Assembly: GCA_011800805.1 (NCBI GenBank)
Contig: MPNW01000665.1
Location: 16,778-48,458, forward strand
Length of the DNA stretch: 31,681 nt
Direction: 5' to 3'
Source of the DNA: Hirudo medicinalis
Lineage: Eukaryota; Annelida; Clitellata; Hirudinida; Hirudinidae
Within the stretch, counting starts at the first letter, position 1. Each line of letters starts with the position of its first letter. Both the position numbers and the translations under genes were made by a program. Of this stretch, positions 19,317 to 29,405 are shown piece after piece. Below the pieces are notes generated by a model. The model was not told where the DNA came from and did no database searches. It saw only the letters and a program-made list of their open reading frames with translations.

Positions 19317-21539
19317 TTAAAATAAAGTACATTAGGATAAATATAAATGAAAATAAGTACTTGTTTTATAACTCATTAATGTGAAAGTGAATTATCTGAA
19401 TTTCTCAAAAACTGTGGATGATGTGTAATTTGTATGCATAAATTCAAAATCAGGACATCATAATGCACCGCAACCACCCATCAGAATCTTCTGTCAAAAA
19501 TAAGAGTTGCTCCGTTTAATAAATAGTTACGTACATCGTCACATCCTCCTTTCAAAATCAGTCTCTATGTTTATAAATTTACAATTCTGTCGTCAGGCGG
19601 CTAGCAATAATAAAGTTATTTTCGGCGAATGTTTTAAAAATATTTTCTTAAGTGCATTTGTGGATTTGGGTTTGTAAGCACCTAAGAATGTTCAAACAAA
19701 AAAATTTTTAAGTACCTACCAATGAAACAAAACCGATAAAAAATGATAAAAAATCTGCAAACTAGTTTGAAAGAACAAAAATTTTTGAAACTTAAAAACT
19801 CACTTATATCACTAAAAATTAAAAACATTTTCAATAATAAAAAAAAAAAGAAAGGAAAAAAGAAAAGAGATTTATTGTCAGGCAGACCATGGAATGACAG
19901 CCCACTGCGACGAGAGGTTGTTGGAAATTCTAAATGCGGAGTTTCACTTTGCCACCCCGGTCCATCCATCCATCTTCATTTTACCAGGAGAAAGCAGGTT
20001 GTTGTTGATGATCAGCACCTTCTTCCATGCAAGGTGCCCTTCTCCATGCAATCCGGATTTGTGGAGCTTTTATTACTCCAGTCCTTGTTGGTTTTTGCAG
20101 GTCAAAAATATCGGGTAGTCTTGTACATGGTTAAGTTTCACATTCCACAACTTGTTTCATGGCAGTGAAATAAAGAAATTTGATTTATTCATTTATCGAC
20201 TAATTTTTTTTTTAAATTTGAAATCGAATGAATATTTCTATATTTCTACCAATATTCCTGGTTTTAGTGAAAGTAAAGATTCTGATGAAATAAAGGAAGA
20301 AACGTCGGATTTATGATGAAATCTGTCGAACGATGCCTGTGGTTTTTCTCTCAAGGTTTGATGTTCACGCTGGGAAAATAAGACACCTATGAAGAATTTT
20401 TGATTGCCCTCTGTCGTGACAATGAAGGTTTTAATTACCTTATTACAGCACCACCATCCGCTCTAACACTAAACAAATACTTTCTTTCGTATACTTTCCT
20501 TCTTTTATTATTTGCTTCTATTTTTATAGACACCTTTGGTAGGACTTTAAAAAAGAGGCGTAAAGGTATCTTTCATCCTGTTTTCTTTCTATCGACTTAC
20601 AAATCTTCTTTCCTTAAATTTTTTTTAAACTTTATTGCCTCTTTTAGGCGGGGGCATACAAAGCAGCTGGCGAGTCGGAGTGCATACAAAGGGAAGGAAA
20701 ATAAATATTCCCAGACTCTCAAAAATTCATTGAAAGCCAAAGTCGTACTTAGTAGTATCTCAGAACCAAGATGGTAATTTGTAATTTAAATAATTTCCTT
20801 ATTGACTACGTGAAATGATCAGTTTTGGTAAATCCTTGGGTGGGGAGAGTGAGTGAGGAGTGGCGAGTGGGGTGGATGAATGGATGGATGAATGGCTGGA
20901 AGTTTCTGAGCAGATGTATGTCAGCGCATCATGTACCATCAAAGTGACACGAAATGGGAAGGCCTATATTTAGGTGGAATGAGAGACCTACAGAGCAAAT
21001 CACTGCTATCTGTTTTTTTTTGTTTTGGTTTTATCTTTGAAGCTTCTACTTCGTGCGGCTCTTCCATTGAGGACTTTTTGTCACTCGTTAGTGGAATGAA
21101 AATCCAAGGAACTTAAAATGAGGAATGTCGAACTTTTTTTTTCCAAAAAATTCGTTGAAATTAAAATCATTCCCTTTAGATTTAGAGATTTCTTGCAAAG
21201 GTCAAGTCGATGAAAGAAAGCAAATTAATATTTCATAAAATATCACCGATTTGTTTAAATTAATTATCAAAAATCATAAAATATTTACACACACACACAT
21301 TCAAGTCAAGCAAATATTTTCATCCGACAAAACTCTTTCGATATTCTTGCTGAAGTTTAAAAGAAAATGCTTTAATTCCTGAGAACGTAGAAGCTTGGAA
21401 GTCCATTAATTCATTAACAAAAACATTAGACTTGCCTTCTCCATTGAACTGGAAAAGAAACTGCAGACAAGTTGAAGTCTATCCTCACAGACCCAACGAG
21501 TTGTTGGCAACAACATTTTTCAAAAATGAACTTCCATTT
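19317..21539. other. No gene recognised
   Basis: A GC-richer patch at 19880-20120 has overlapping open frames on both strands but no recognisable domain. A 125-codon frame at 20400-20777 (plus) contains one hydrophobic stretch (YTFLLLLFASIFIDTF) and otherwise resembles random AT-rich translation. Confidence 0.45.
20845..20895 (+). repeat. G-rich GAGTG/GGATGAAT repeat
   Basis: Irregular GAGTG units pass into GGATGAATGGATGGATGAAT. It is strongly purine-biased on the plus strand. Confidence 0.6.
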
Positions 21540-21680
21540 ATCTAATGGCTCACAATGGTAGGCATCATCTGGAAATGGAGATGAGAGCATGGATTCGAGT
21601 CCCGTTGTGGGAGCTCCGTCCAAATCATCCAGTTATGTAATGGACGTTAATGAACAACAACATCTAGAAGCGGCAGTAGT
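21540..21680 (+). mobile_element. tRNA-derived SINE (copy C)
   Basis: TGGCTCACAATGG at 21546-21558 (box A) and GGATTCGAGTCCC at 21591-21603 (box B), about 45 nt apart, form a tRNA-like pol III promoter. The body continues GTTGTGGGAGCTCCGTC and then an ATCCAGT...ATGGACGTTAATG block shared with the copies near 5.4-5.6 kb. It is not a functional tRNA: no acceptor stem closes and the body runs on. Confidence 0.6.
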
Positions 21681-21694
21681 AATTATTGTAATAA

Positions 21695-21965
21695 TATCAT
21701 ATTATTTATATTATACAAAATTTTATATTATATTAAATCATAATATTAATAATAATAATTATTGCCAATTATTATTGAAACTATTATTATTATAAAAAAC
21801 AATAAGTTGTTTTTTAAATTATTTTTACTAAGTTTTATTCTCAATATTCTCAATTATTATCAATATTGTCCTTATTATTTCATTAATTTGATAATGTGAT
21901 CTGCTTATTGCGCTACTGTCTTAATATTATAAATTAATTAATTAATTAATTATATATTATAAATT
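21695..21965. repeat. AT-rich low-complexity block
   Basis: Mixed ATT, AAT and ATTA runs, including four ATTA units near 21935, directly downstream of the SINE at 21.55 kb. Confidence 0.7.
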
Positions 21966-22950
21966 AGTGTCTTAATAGAACACAATGAACTATTTTATGT
22001 AAACTGAATAAAGTTTAGCCAAATGCAATTTAGCGAAACTGCAAAAAAAAATTTAGAGAAAATGTCAGAAAAATGTATTATAATACAACAATTAAATATT
22101 TGTAATTTGAAACGGAAGAGGTTCAATAATAAAAATATCAATTAAACAACTTCAACAGCAATATATTGTTAATATTCAACGAATTTCAGAATAAATTCTG
22201 GAAGAGTTTACAAAGAATTTGATAAATTAATATTTACGATTTATTTACAGTAATTAAAATATTATTAAAACATTTATTTTGCACAACAATAATGATAATT
22301 ACTAATAACTGCCTCAATAATGCACTCATGTGATCATGAATTTCTAAAATTAAAAACAAAATAGATTGAAAACTCAATCTGAAAATAATCAAAGAAACTC
22401 TGGCAAATGTTTCCGTGGTTTGCCAAAATGGGTTCCAAGAGTTGATCGTTAAGCCAAGTTATGGAAGGAATGACGATGATGTTCATGCATTCCAATGGAA
22501 AGGAATTCCACCACAATTGCAACGTGTTTTCAGGATTGTTTTGCTCCTTAGCTTCGTTCAATTTCACTCATTTAGAGAATTTCAATGAATGCAATTCCTA
22601 TTGTTATAAATAAGTACAATTCTTTTTGTAAATAGAATTAATTTAATTCCAGCGAGTAACTTTTTTTAAGTATTCAAATTTTTTTTTATTTTTATTTTCC
22701 GATAGGATTAAAAAAAATCGATATTTTTATGGAGAAGCAGTCAAGCGCATATTTAAAAAGATTGAGAAATATATTGCTAAAAATAAAAATAAAATTAAAA
22801 GTAAAAATAAATGAAATATTTCCGACATTAATCCGCCTCTTTGAAGACAGAGAAGCGATGGAAAAACGCACGTTGTCATGGAAACCACAAAGGTCAACGC
22901 ACCGACTGAGAGGTTCCCCATGGTTCATGAGGAGGGATTTGATTGCCCTC
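21966..22950. other. No gene recognised
   Basis: AT-rich unique DNA. The short frames near 22.4 and 22.8 kb are not protein-like. Confidence 0.55.
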
Positions 22951-23030
22951 ATGAAGATGAAGACGATGATGATGGATGAGGTCATGATCATGATGACGGA
23001 TGAGGTGATGATCATGATGGTGATGAGGAT
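22951..23030 (+). repeat. GATGA/TCATGA microsatellite
   Basis: GGATGAGGTCATGATCATGA and GGATGAGGTGATGATCATGA are two adjacent long units within GATGAT repeats. Confidence 0.8.
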
Positions 23031-23271
23031 GGTTATTATTTTGTTATTATTTTTTCTTTTATTTTCTCAGCCAAACAATCGAACACACGAAATCACGAAT
23101 AGTGCAAGAACCGCAACCAATATTTAAAGTCCCCATTCTGGGCCTGAGAGAACCCCGGACATAATTCGCAACCACAGCACAATCAATGTTTAAAAATCAG
23201 TGCATTACACAATAAATGTCATCTACAAGCCAACTCTTTTCCGCCATCGATTTTGCGTTTTTCACTTATGA

Positions 23272-23708
23272 TGTTTCCACATGCGGTAAGTGCCAGAGAG
23301 AACTGTCGTTGACAAATTCATTAACATGCTTCTGGAGAAGCCGAGGCCGCGCCAGGAGGAGTACGATTTCGATGAGATCACTCCTCTCCAGTTGCAAACG
23401 AATGCAGTCGCATAAACCTACGGAGGAGGGAATTCACCTGGACTGTTGTTTGTCATCCATACTTGAGAGTCTTTATCGTCATATTTTTGCACTTTGGATG
23501 TGTGCACTTCGTCTAATGGGGCTGTGTCAGAGATGATGGTGACATCGCAGGCTATGGATTGATCCTTCTCCCATGCTATTAGGTCTGGAATTCTGAGGTT
23601 TCCATTAATACTTGTTCTCGGCTCAACTTTGGTGATGCAGCCTTTCTTGGTCAACTTCTTTTGTAATTGGCGGACACGGCTATTTTGCTGTTGGCTGCTC
23701 TCTTCATG
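23272..23708 (-). mobile_element. 3' end of an R2-clade-like LINE: restriction-like endonuclease and C-terminal domain, frameshifted
   Basis: The first frame (23708 to 23421) reads RVRQLQKKLTKKG, then EPRTSINGNLRIPDLIAWEK, then SIACDVTIISDTAPLDEVHT, then KVQKYDD. The PDL followed about a dozen residues later by DV is the PD...D core of the restriction-like endonuclease that R2/NeSL/Hero-type LINEs use to nick their target. A stop at 23418 closes this frame. The homology resumes one frame over (23417 to 23272) with AFVCNWRGVISSKSYSSW, RGLGFSRSMLMNLST and LSGTYRMW, which matches the R2-type C-terminal segment that normally follows the endonuclease. One frameshift therefore lies near 23418. The reverse transcriptase and CCHC knuckle are missing upstream, consistent with 5' truncation or decay. 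The clade is inferred from motifs only. Confidence 0.75.
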
Positions 23709-23762
23709 CTACGTTCATACCAGGGCAAACCTGGAAGATATTTTATTATTATTATGGAATTT

Positions 23763-23927
23763 TCACATTATTCCTTTCGGCCTTCCAGCCGATGAAGGAT
23801 AAATCCGGAGCACTACTGATGCTCTTAGTAATTCATCCAAGCACTTTTCCGTAAAATGTGGGCACTGCCCAACAAGGAGATTTTTTTGAATCTCTGAAAC
23901 CTTAGGACGTCCTGGTATCAACTCCAC
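23763..23927 (-). mobile_element. C-terminal fragment of a LINE reverse-transcriptase ORF (copy 2)
   Basis: The frame starting at 23927 reads VELIPGRPKVSEIQKNLLVG. This matches the tail of a common invertebrate retroelement ORF that ends in a QK...L.GTAHILRKVL-type motif; here that part has decayed to QCPHFTEKCL. The frame stays open about 54 codons to a stop at 23763. It shares wording and spacing with the copy at 9756-9909, and both contain the nucleotide string CCTGGTATCAACTC on the plus strand. It lies 55 nt from the R2-like piece on the same strand but looks like a different family. A single N at 23935 lies just upstream. Confidence 0.5.
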
Positions 23928-23940
23928 TCCTTTCNCATCC

Positions 23941-23962
23941 TGTTATTAATATTACCCTATTA

Positions 23963-24005
<43 letters not shown>

Positions 24006-24301
24006 ATTAATATATGATATATAATATATAATAATAATATATAATATATAAATAATATATAAAATATATATTTATAAATATATATTTATAAAATATATTA
24101 TTTATAATAATATATAATAATATTATTATTAATTTAATAATAATAATACTAATAATATTATAATAATTATATTTATTAATTATATAATATTATATTTTTT
24201 ATAATATATTAATTATGTAATAATTATATTATTATATAGTTTAATATTATTATAATTATATTATAATATTATAATTAATATTATAATTATTAATATTAAT
24301 A

Positions 24302-24354
<53 letters not shown>
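23941..24354. repeat. Large ATT / AT block
   Basis: (ATT)n at 23966-24003, about 300 nt of almost pure AT with many inverted repeats, then about 16 pure ATT units at 24304-24354. It lies directly beside the single N at 23935. Confidence 0.92.
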
Positions 24355-24355
<1 letters not shown>

Positions 24356-24494
24356 TGTTATGACGGTAGTTATGATGATGACGAGGTCTCCTGATAATGT
24401 GATGACAATATTTCGCAATAAGAGGAGTTGTGACAAAATTGAAAGCAGCAACAACAAAGCAAATAAGCGCCACATGAAGGTCACCGTGTTTTAC

Positions 24495-24507
24495 AAGATG
24501 GCGCCAT
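24495..24507 (+). promoter_or_regulatory. YY1-like AAGATGGCG site
   Basis: AAGATGGCGCCAT contains the AAGATGG YY1 core and a 10-bp palindrome (ATGGCGCCAT). It lies in moderately GC-rich DNA just right of the large AT block. Isolated site. Confidence 0.2.
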
Positions 24508-24579
24508 TTGCAATTTACAAATAAACGTAATTAGCTTGTGTTGATTAGAATTTATTCTTCAAATAATTTTCAGATAATT

Positions 24580-24690
24580 AATATTATGCTTAATAATAAT
24601 AAGAATAATATTTAAATAATAATAATAAGTAATTGATATTATGTATAATAATAATATTTACATAATATTTATTTATATTACATTATGTTG
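24580..24690. repeat. AAT-rich low-complexity stretch
   Basis: AATAATAATAAGAATAATAT-like sequence; TTGATATTATGTATAATAAT resembles the preceding AATATTATGCTTAATAAT, suggesting a local duplication. Confidence 0.6.
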
Positions 24691-24940
24691 TTATTAATGC
24701 AAGATTAGTTCCTCATTTCATGCTTAATGGTCACATTTTATCGTTGATTTTACAGCTTAAAGGAATGTAATTGATTGAAATAAAGGGAAAAGAAGAAAAT
24801 AAATGAGAAATTATTGCAAGACAAATTCAAACCGCTGAAGATCAAATGCCGGACTTAATTGCTTTCAAGCAATTAATTGCAATTTATACAAAATAAATGA
24901 ATCGATTGTATTGAATATTCTAGTCTACACATTGTAAATG

Positions 24941-25017
24941 CGATGATGATGATGATGACGACGACGACGTCGATGATGATGAGGATGACGACGATGATCA
25001 TGATAATGATGATGATC
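24941..25017 (+). repeat. GAT/GAC microsatellite
   Basis: GATGATGATGATGATGACGA, then a CGACGACGTCG palindrome, then GAT units. Confidence 0.9.
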
Positions 25018-25717
25018 ACACATTCATGCGCCGCACTCGTTCCAGGATAAGTTATAAAAGCAGCTTCACTCTTCAAGCAGAACTTAGGCTTCCAGTGGAG
25101 ACAAACATTTGAAAAACAATAAAATATATACAAATTCTTATAATAATAAATAAAAATAATAATAATAATAACTTGAAACAATAATAACATTCGCGATATT
25201 GAAATAATCACGTCTACCTGCAATTGACCAGGTGAGATTTTTTCATGTTTTTTCAAAAACGTGAATAAATTACAACTGGCAAAATGTTAAATAATTTATT
25301 ACGTAATAATTACTAATTAATTCGTTAACAATTATTATTTATTATTGCGATAATTTCGTCTGCTTTTCCAGAATTTGTATTTTCATTATTAATAAATAAT
25401 GTTTTCCTACTGCTTTTCAATAATAATTAGTTCACTACAAAATAATTTCAAAGCCACAAAATTAAAAATCAAACCATTGAAAACCTCAGAGTGGAATATT
25501 CGTTAGTAATATTTTTGTGTTTTGCACTTTGAACGTTCTTCAGATTTTTAATGAAAATTAATTATATTAATTTATTATATTACATTAACTCATAATTTCT
25601 GATAATAATTTTTCTTGTTTAAAATTTCTTAGAAATTTAAAAAAATGTGTTTCTTATTTTCTTGGCTCGAATTAAAAATTCAATGAATTTCCTGTGCAAA
25701 CTCACGCACCGCTGTGC

Positions 25718-25778
25718 GTGATTAGTGGTGGACGAGGGTAATTAGTGGTGGATATGGTGGAAGAAATGGTGGAAAACT
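25718..25778 (+). repeat. ATTAGTGGTGGA / GGTGGAA repeat
   Basis: ATTAGTGGTGGA occurs twice, followed by further GGTGGA and TGGTGGAA units. Confidence 0.6.
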
Positions 25779-27026
25779 GGAGAGTTTCCATGGACACAAG
25801 AGGTTGTTTTAATGCTTTTAGACGGAGTAAGTGAGACGATAAAAGACATTCACTTGAAACTCAGGATGGAAGGAAGCTTCGATGAAGATGTTCTTGTTTC
25901 GTTCTCTTGGAAATTTTGATTGTTTTGATTGTTTTGATTCTATTTCGAAATAAAATAAATTTAAACATTCTTTCCGTGCTCAATTGGCCCACAAGTCCAA
26001 GTTTTATGTTTTCGGATTTATTTAGAATAAAAGCAAAATTACTGGTCATTTCACAACATTCCAATAAAACCCATCCATGCAGATGAAAAATTTGAACTTA
26101 CTTTAATATAAAAATCGTTGGAAATAATTCGAAAATATTTTGTTGGTTTCAAATTTAATTACAAATTTCTTAATTTGAGATCCGAAATTAAACGTTGCAG
26201 GTGTGGATGTTTTATTATTGTTTTATTAGTAATTATTTTTATTATTTGATTCAATTGTAATAATTTCTTAATATTGGTCGTAAAACTTTGAACATGGCAA
26301 ATTTTAATAATAAATAAATGGAATTCATTTAAATGCAAATTAAATTAGTTTTAAATTTGTAAACATTCACGTAATTATAGAAACTTCGAGAATACATGAA
26401 TGTCAGTTTGAATTGGAAATTCACAATTAGAAGCACAAACATGGCCTCTTAAAATATTCGAAATAAATATTTTTCAAGGTCAACTACCTAAAAAGACTTG
26501 CACCCCAACGAAATTCAAGAAAAACTCGATTCTTTTAAACAAAAATTTGTTTCCACGCCACAAAAAGATCAATTTCTATCTTAAAAGGGAATTCTAAAAA
26601 TTTACATAAAATCAAAACACGGACGAAAAAGTATCTGAAGAATTTTTAGCTTTAAATTCTAAATTTGCCTGAGAAAGTGAAGAACTTATTCAATTTAGAA
26701 GGATTTTTTTGAAACGAAATTGCAAAACATGAAAAAAAAAATCTTTTTGCCATCTTTCCATTTAAGGAAATCATTCATGCATCACTGACTCCGTTGTTCT
26801 CGAACAACTACACATGTTCAGTTTGCTTCGCGATGATTTCGGGAAACAAATCCTTAGTTTTAAATGACAATTTAAAAATAAATTATTCTAAAATAATATA
26901 TCGCGATATTCATTGAAATTTTGATTAAACATTTATCTGTCAAATTTCATTTTATTGATCACATTCCTGAAATAATAAAATAAAAATTCGTAAAAATTGA
27001 TTTAAACTCAATGAACTCTGAGATGA

Positions 27027-27034
27027 TGACGTCA
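27027..27034. promoter_or_regulatory. Perfect CRE palindrome
   Basis: TGACGTCA, the full cAMP-response element, lies about 110 nt left of direct-repeat copy 1. A single 8-bp site in AT-rich DNA proves nothing by itself. Confidence 0.2.
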
Positions 27035-27134
27035 GAAAGAAAATCATGACGAAATTATTTCTTGAAAATTCATAAAATTGCTTGAGAAGTTGTTCCAGAA
27101 TAAATATTTTTTATAAATTATGATAAAATATTTT

Positions 27135-27468
27135 TTATAAATCGCCTTTAAATTTTATATAAATAATCGCTAATATTTGTTAGATTATAAATTATAAATT
27201 GTGACAGCTTAATTTCTTAAAAGCATTATTCAATTAAATCAAATAATTATTTTTTATTTAAATAAATTCGCATCAATTGGTTAAAAAGCAGACATTATTT
27301 TCTCTCAGCAATCATAAAAATAATCCACATTTTGAAACCATCAAAATTCGAATTTCTTTGTTAAAATTATAAATTCTGATTGAAATATTCACAAAGTAAC
27401 CAAATTTTTGTGATAAAATAAATTCATGACAACAACTTTCCAGTCGCTTGTGACGGACAAAAACATGG
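27135..27468 (+). repeat. Long direct repeat, copy 1
   Basis: About 334 nt from ATAAATCGCC... to TGTGACGGACAAAAACATGG aligns with 28245-28580 nearly throughout, with scattered substitutions and a few 1-nt indels. Shared landmarks are AAATAATCGCTAATATTTGTT, split as AATCGCTAATA and TTTGTT, the phrase GCAGACATTATTTTCTCTCA, and ATGACAACAACTTTCCAGT. On the minus strand both copies share LESCCHEFILSQK...YFVNISIRIY, which is a consequence of recent duplication rather than evidence of coding. Confidence 0.85.
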
Positions 27469-27520
27469 AAGCACATGAAAACATGGAAACACATGGAAAC
27501 ATGGAAACAGATGGAATCCA
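27463..27520 (+). repeat. CATGGAAAC minisatellite
   Basis: Irregular tandem copies of CATGGAAAC and CATGGAAGCA lie at the right edge of direct-repeat copy 1. Copy 2 shows only one degenerate unit (GATATGG) at the same place, so the array either expanded in copy 1 or collapsed in copy 2. Confidence 0.7.
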
Positions 27521-27574
27521 CTCCAATCGAATGGCGCGCTTTTAGCAGAAGGTAATGGCAGCCAACTATGCTGT

Positions 27575-27675
27575 CCCACGTGATACATAAGCAGCCAATC
27601 AGGGGACATTTGATTATCGAGGCACGTGCTTATCAAACGCAGACGATACAAAATGGAAGCGCATGATGGCGGGAA
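27575..27675 (+). promoter_or_regulatory. Promoter-like cluster: two CACGTG E-boxes, CCAAT box, ATGGCGGG
   Basis: CACGTG occurs at 27577-27582 and 27623-27628, with AGCCAATCAGG (CCAAT at 27595-27599) between them and an ATGGCGGG YY1-like motif at 27666. The segment has higher GC than its flanks and sits between the two direct repeats. It could be the promoter of an unseen gene or of a mobile element. No coding sequence is attached. Confidence 0.3.
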
Positions 27676-28244
27676 TATTCAGAACCTGTTTTTAAGAAAT
27701 GCCTAATATTTTCATAGGATGGAATCAATTTTAAGATTACAAAATATTGTCGAGTTCCACTTAATAATGTTTCCTTTTTACGGAGCTATCAAATGGCCAA
27801 AGCTTTTTAGAAAAATATGCCAACACTTTTAATGCGAATTCTTGGATGAATTTTAACAATTTTTTTTTTGCATTTTCATCAAAAAAGTTGAAAATGTCGT
27901 TTTGCAATGCGCACAAGTTTATGATTCTCGTTGCAGTAAAGTCCAATGAACATTCTGTTTCAAGTGAAAATCCAGGACGTAAATTAATTTTTAGCATTTA
28001 ACTTATGTTCTGCACGATTAGAAATTATGAAGGCTCATAATTATTTGAGCTTGTATATTTACACTTATAGGTAATTGCAGGTCGTTAATTAATATAATAA
28101 ATTAGGCTTATTATAAAATTATTTGTAATAATTATTATATTAATATTAATTATTATTTAATTATTATACTTAGAAATATATATAATTTAATTATAATATA
28201 TTAATTTTAATACATATATAAATCACTAATTAAATCAATAATTG
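27676..28244. other. Spacer between the direct repeats; one unrecognised minus-strand frame
   Basis: A 78-codon minus-strand frame (27997 to 27761) reads smoothly, with FFDENAKKKLLKFIQEFALK and KVLAYFSKKLWPF. The amphipathic KFIQE..LKVL....K.LPF-like wording is vaguely like hAT-related proteins, but I would not assign it. The rest is AT-rich. Confidence 0.25.
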
Positions 28245-28580
28245 TTATAAATCACTTTTGAATTTTATATAAATAATCGCTAATATTTGTTACATTGTAA
28301 ATTGTAAATTGTGACAGCTTAATTTCTAAAAAGCATTATTCAATGAAATCAAATAAATATTTCTTATTTAAATAAATTCGAATCAAGCAGTTTAAAAGCA
28401 GACATTATTTTCTCTCAGAAATCATAAAAATATTCCACATTTCGAAACCGTCAAAATTTCGAATTTCGTTGTTAAAAATATAAATTCTGATTGAAATATT
28501 CACAAAGTAACAAAGTTTTTGTGATAAAATAAATTCATGACAACAACTTTCCAGTGGACCTGTGACGAACAAAGATATGG
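28245..28580 (+). repeat. Long direct repeat, copy 2
   Basis: This copy matches 27135-27468 at an offset of about 1,110 nt in the same orientation. The similarity ends just after TGTGACGAACAAAGATATGG. There is no clear TG...CA terminal pair, so an LTR origin is unproven. A dispersed repeat inserted twice, or a segmental duplication, is equally possible. Confidence 0.85.
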
Positions 28581-29241
28581 ATATGTATATTATAATTATG
28601 CATAACAATAATAATTATTGTAATAATTATATCCAGAAAATTACTTTGATTTAAAAGCAGTAATACATTTTCAAATGTAAGAATCTCATCACCACTGATT
28701 TCACTGATGAAATAATTTTATTCCTCAAACAAAATCAATTGAATTTTGAAACATCGATTAAAACTGATCCTGAAAACAAAAAAGTCAAGTCAAAAATTCA
28801 TACAAAATTATCTGACATCTAAATTATATTAACCGGTAAAGAAATAAATCCAAAAACGTGAAATAAAAACCACTAATCCATAACTTATAATTAGAAATTC
28901 AATAAAAATCATTTCTAAAAAATAATTTGCAAAAACAGTTTGAATATTCTCTTTCATCCCTCCATGAAACACCAAACAGGACGTAATCCAAACAGAAACA
29001 TCAGCATGAAATCTAAGTTATGAAAATTTTAAGCTTTTTTCATTGCACGGTGGACACTCCATGTGGGGCTCTTTACGACCCAACCTCCCTGTTTAATGTT
29101 CTAGGGGACCCTCAACTCCACTGGGAGACCACCACCTGCTTTTGGAAAACCCACCAGCGGCAGACAACCATCGGAAATCAAGCACGTCATACGCTGCACC
29201 ATCACGTGACGCTAGATTGCTTCCGGTCCAAAGTGGTTGAC
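28581..29241. other. No gene recognised; GC rises from 29.04 kb
   Basis: AT-rich until about 29040, then distinctly GC-richer up to the possible signal-peptide exon. It could be a 5' UTR or proximal promoter. No TATA box was seen. Confidence 0.4.
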
Positions 29242-29302
29242 ATGTTTGTTTGGCTGTTCCTCTCTTGTCTGCTCTCTTCCTTCATTGTCGCCGCGGATCA
29301 AG
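29242..29302 (+). CDS. Possible signal-peptide first exon of a secreted or membrane protein
   Basis: From the ATG at 29242 the frame reads MFVWLFLSCLLSSFIVAADQ, a textbook signal peptide with a long hydrophobic core and a small-residue site (IVAA) before DQ. It is followed by CAAG|GTTGGT, an acceptable splice donor. The split falls after codon position 1 (phase 1), the phase often seen between a signal peptide and extracellular modules. The open frame actually begins at 29020, but the upstream residues look like 5' UTR. Local GC content is above the surroundings. No downstream exon was identified, so this rests on residue composition and one splice site. Confidence 0.33.
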
Positions 29303-29327
29303 GTTGGTGTAAACATTTGCTTTTCGG

Positions 29328-29405
29328 AGTGAGTGGGTGAGTGAGTGAGTGCATGGTGGTGCCCGGTTAATGAGTGAATGAGTGAAAGAATGAATGAGTT
29401 GGAGA
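29328..29405 (+). repeat. GTGA/ATGA minisatellite
   Basis: Runs of GAGTGAGTGGGTGAGTGA and later AATGAGTGAATGAGTGAAAG flank a short GC-rich insert. It begins about 25 nt after the possible signal-peptide exon's donor. Confidence 0.75.

Larger units (their letters stand above)
25018..27134. other. No gene recognised
   Basis: 2.1 kb of AT-rich DNA. A TTATAAAAGCAGC TATA-like string at 25052 has no supporting exon. Confidence 0.55.

Noticed and set aside
18841..19384. Several long frames across 18.85-19.38 kb
   Set aside because: They consist of Ns; only the flanking residues are real.
19743..20168. 141-codon plus-strand frame
   Set aside because: Lys/Leu-rich translation of AT-rich DNA joined to an unrecognised GC patch; other frames are open over the same interval and no domain or splice evidence supports it.
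21540..21615. Functional tRNA gene with boxes A and B
   Set aside because: No 7-bp acceptor stem or coherent anticodon arm, and the sequence continues into a body shared with other copies.
23216..23536. 106-codon plus-strand frame
   Set aside because: It is antisense to the R2-like endonuclease reading, which has recognisable motifs.
23763..23800. Third hammerhead-like string (GGCTGGAAGGCCGAAAGG on the minus strand)
   Set aside because: It has a GAAA after a GGCC arm but no CUGANGA box, no stem III palindrome and no cleavage triplet.
25052..25080. TATA-box promoter
   Set aside because: TTATAAAA alone is expected by chance in DNA this AT-rich, and no exon follows.
27312..28608. Conserved minus-strand peptide in both direct repeats (LESCCHEFILSQK, YFVNISIRIY)
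   Set aside because: Similarity is expected from the DNA duplication alone; indels elsewhere break the frame and no preference for silent change was seen.
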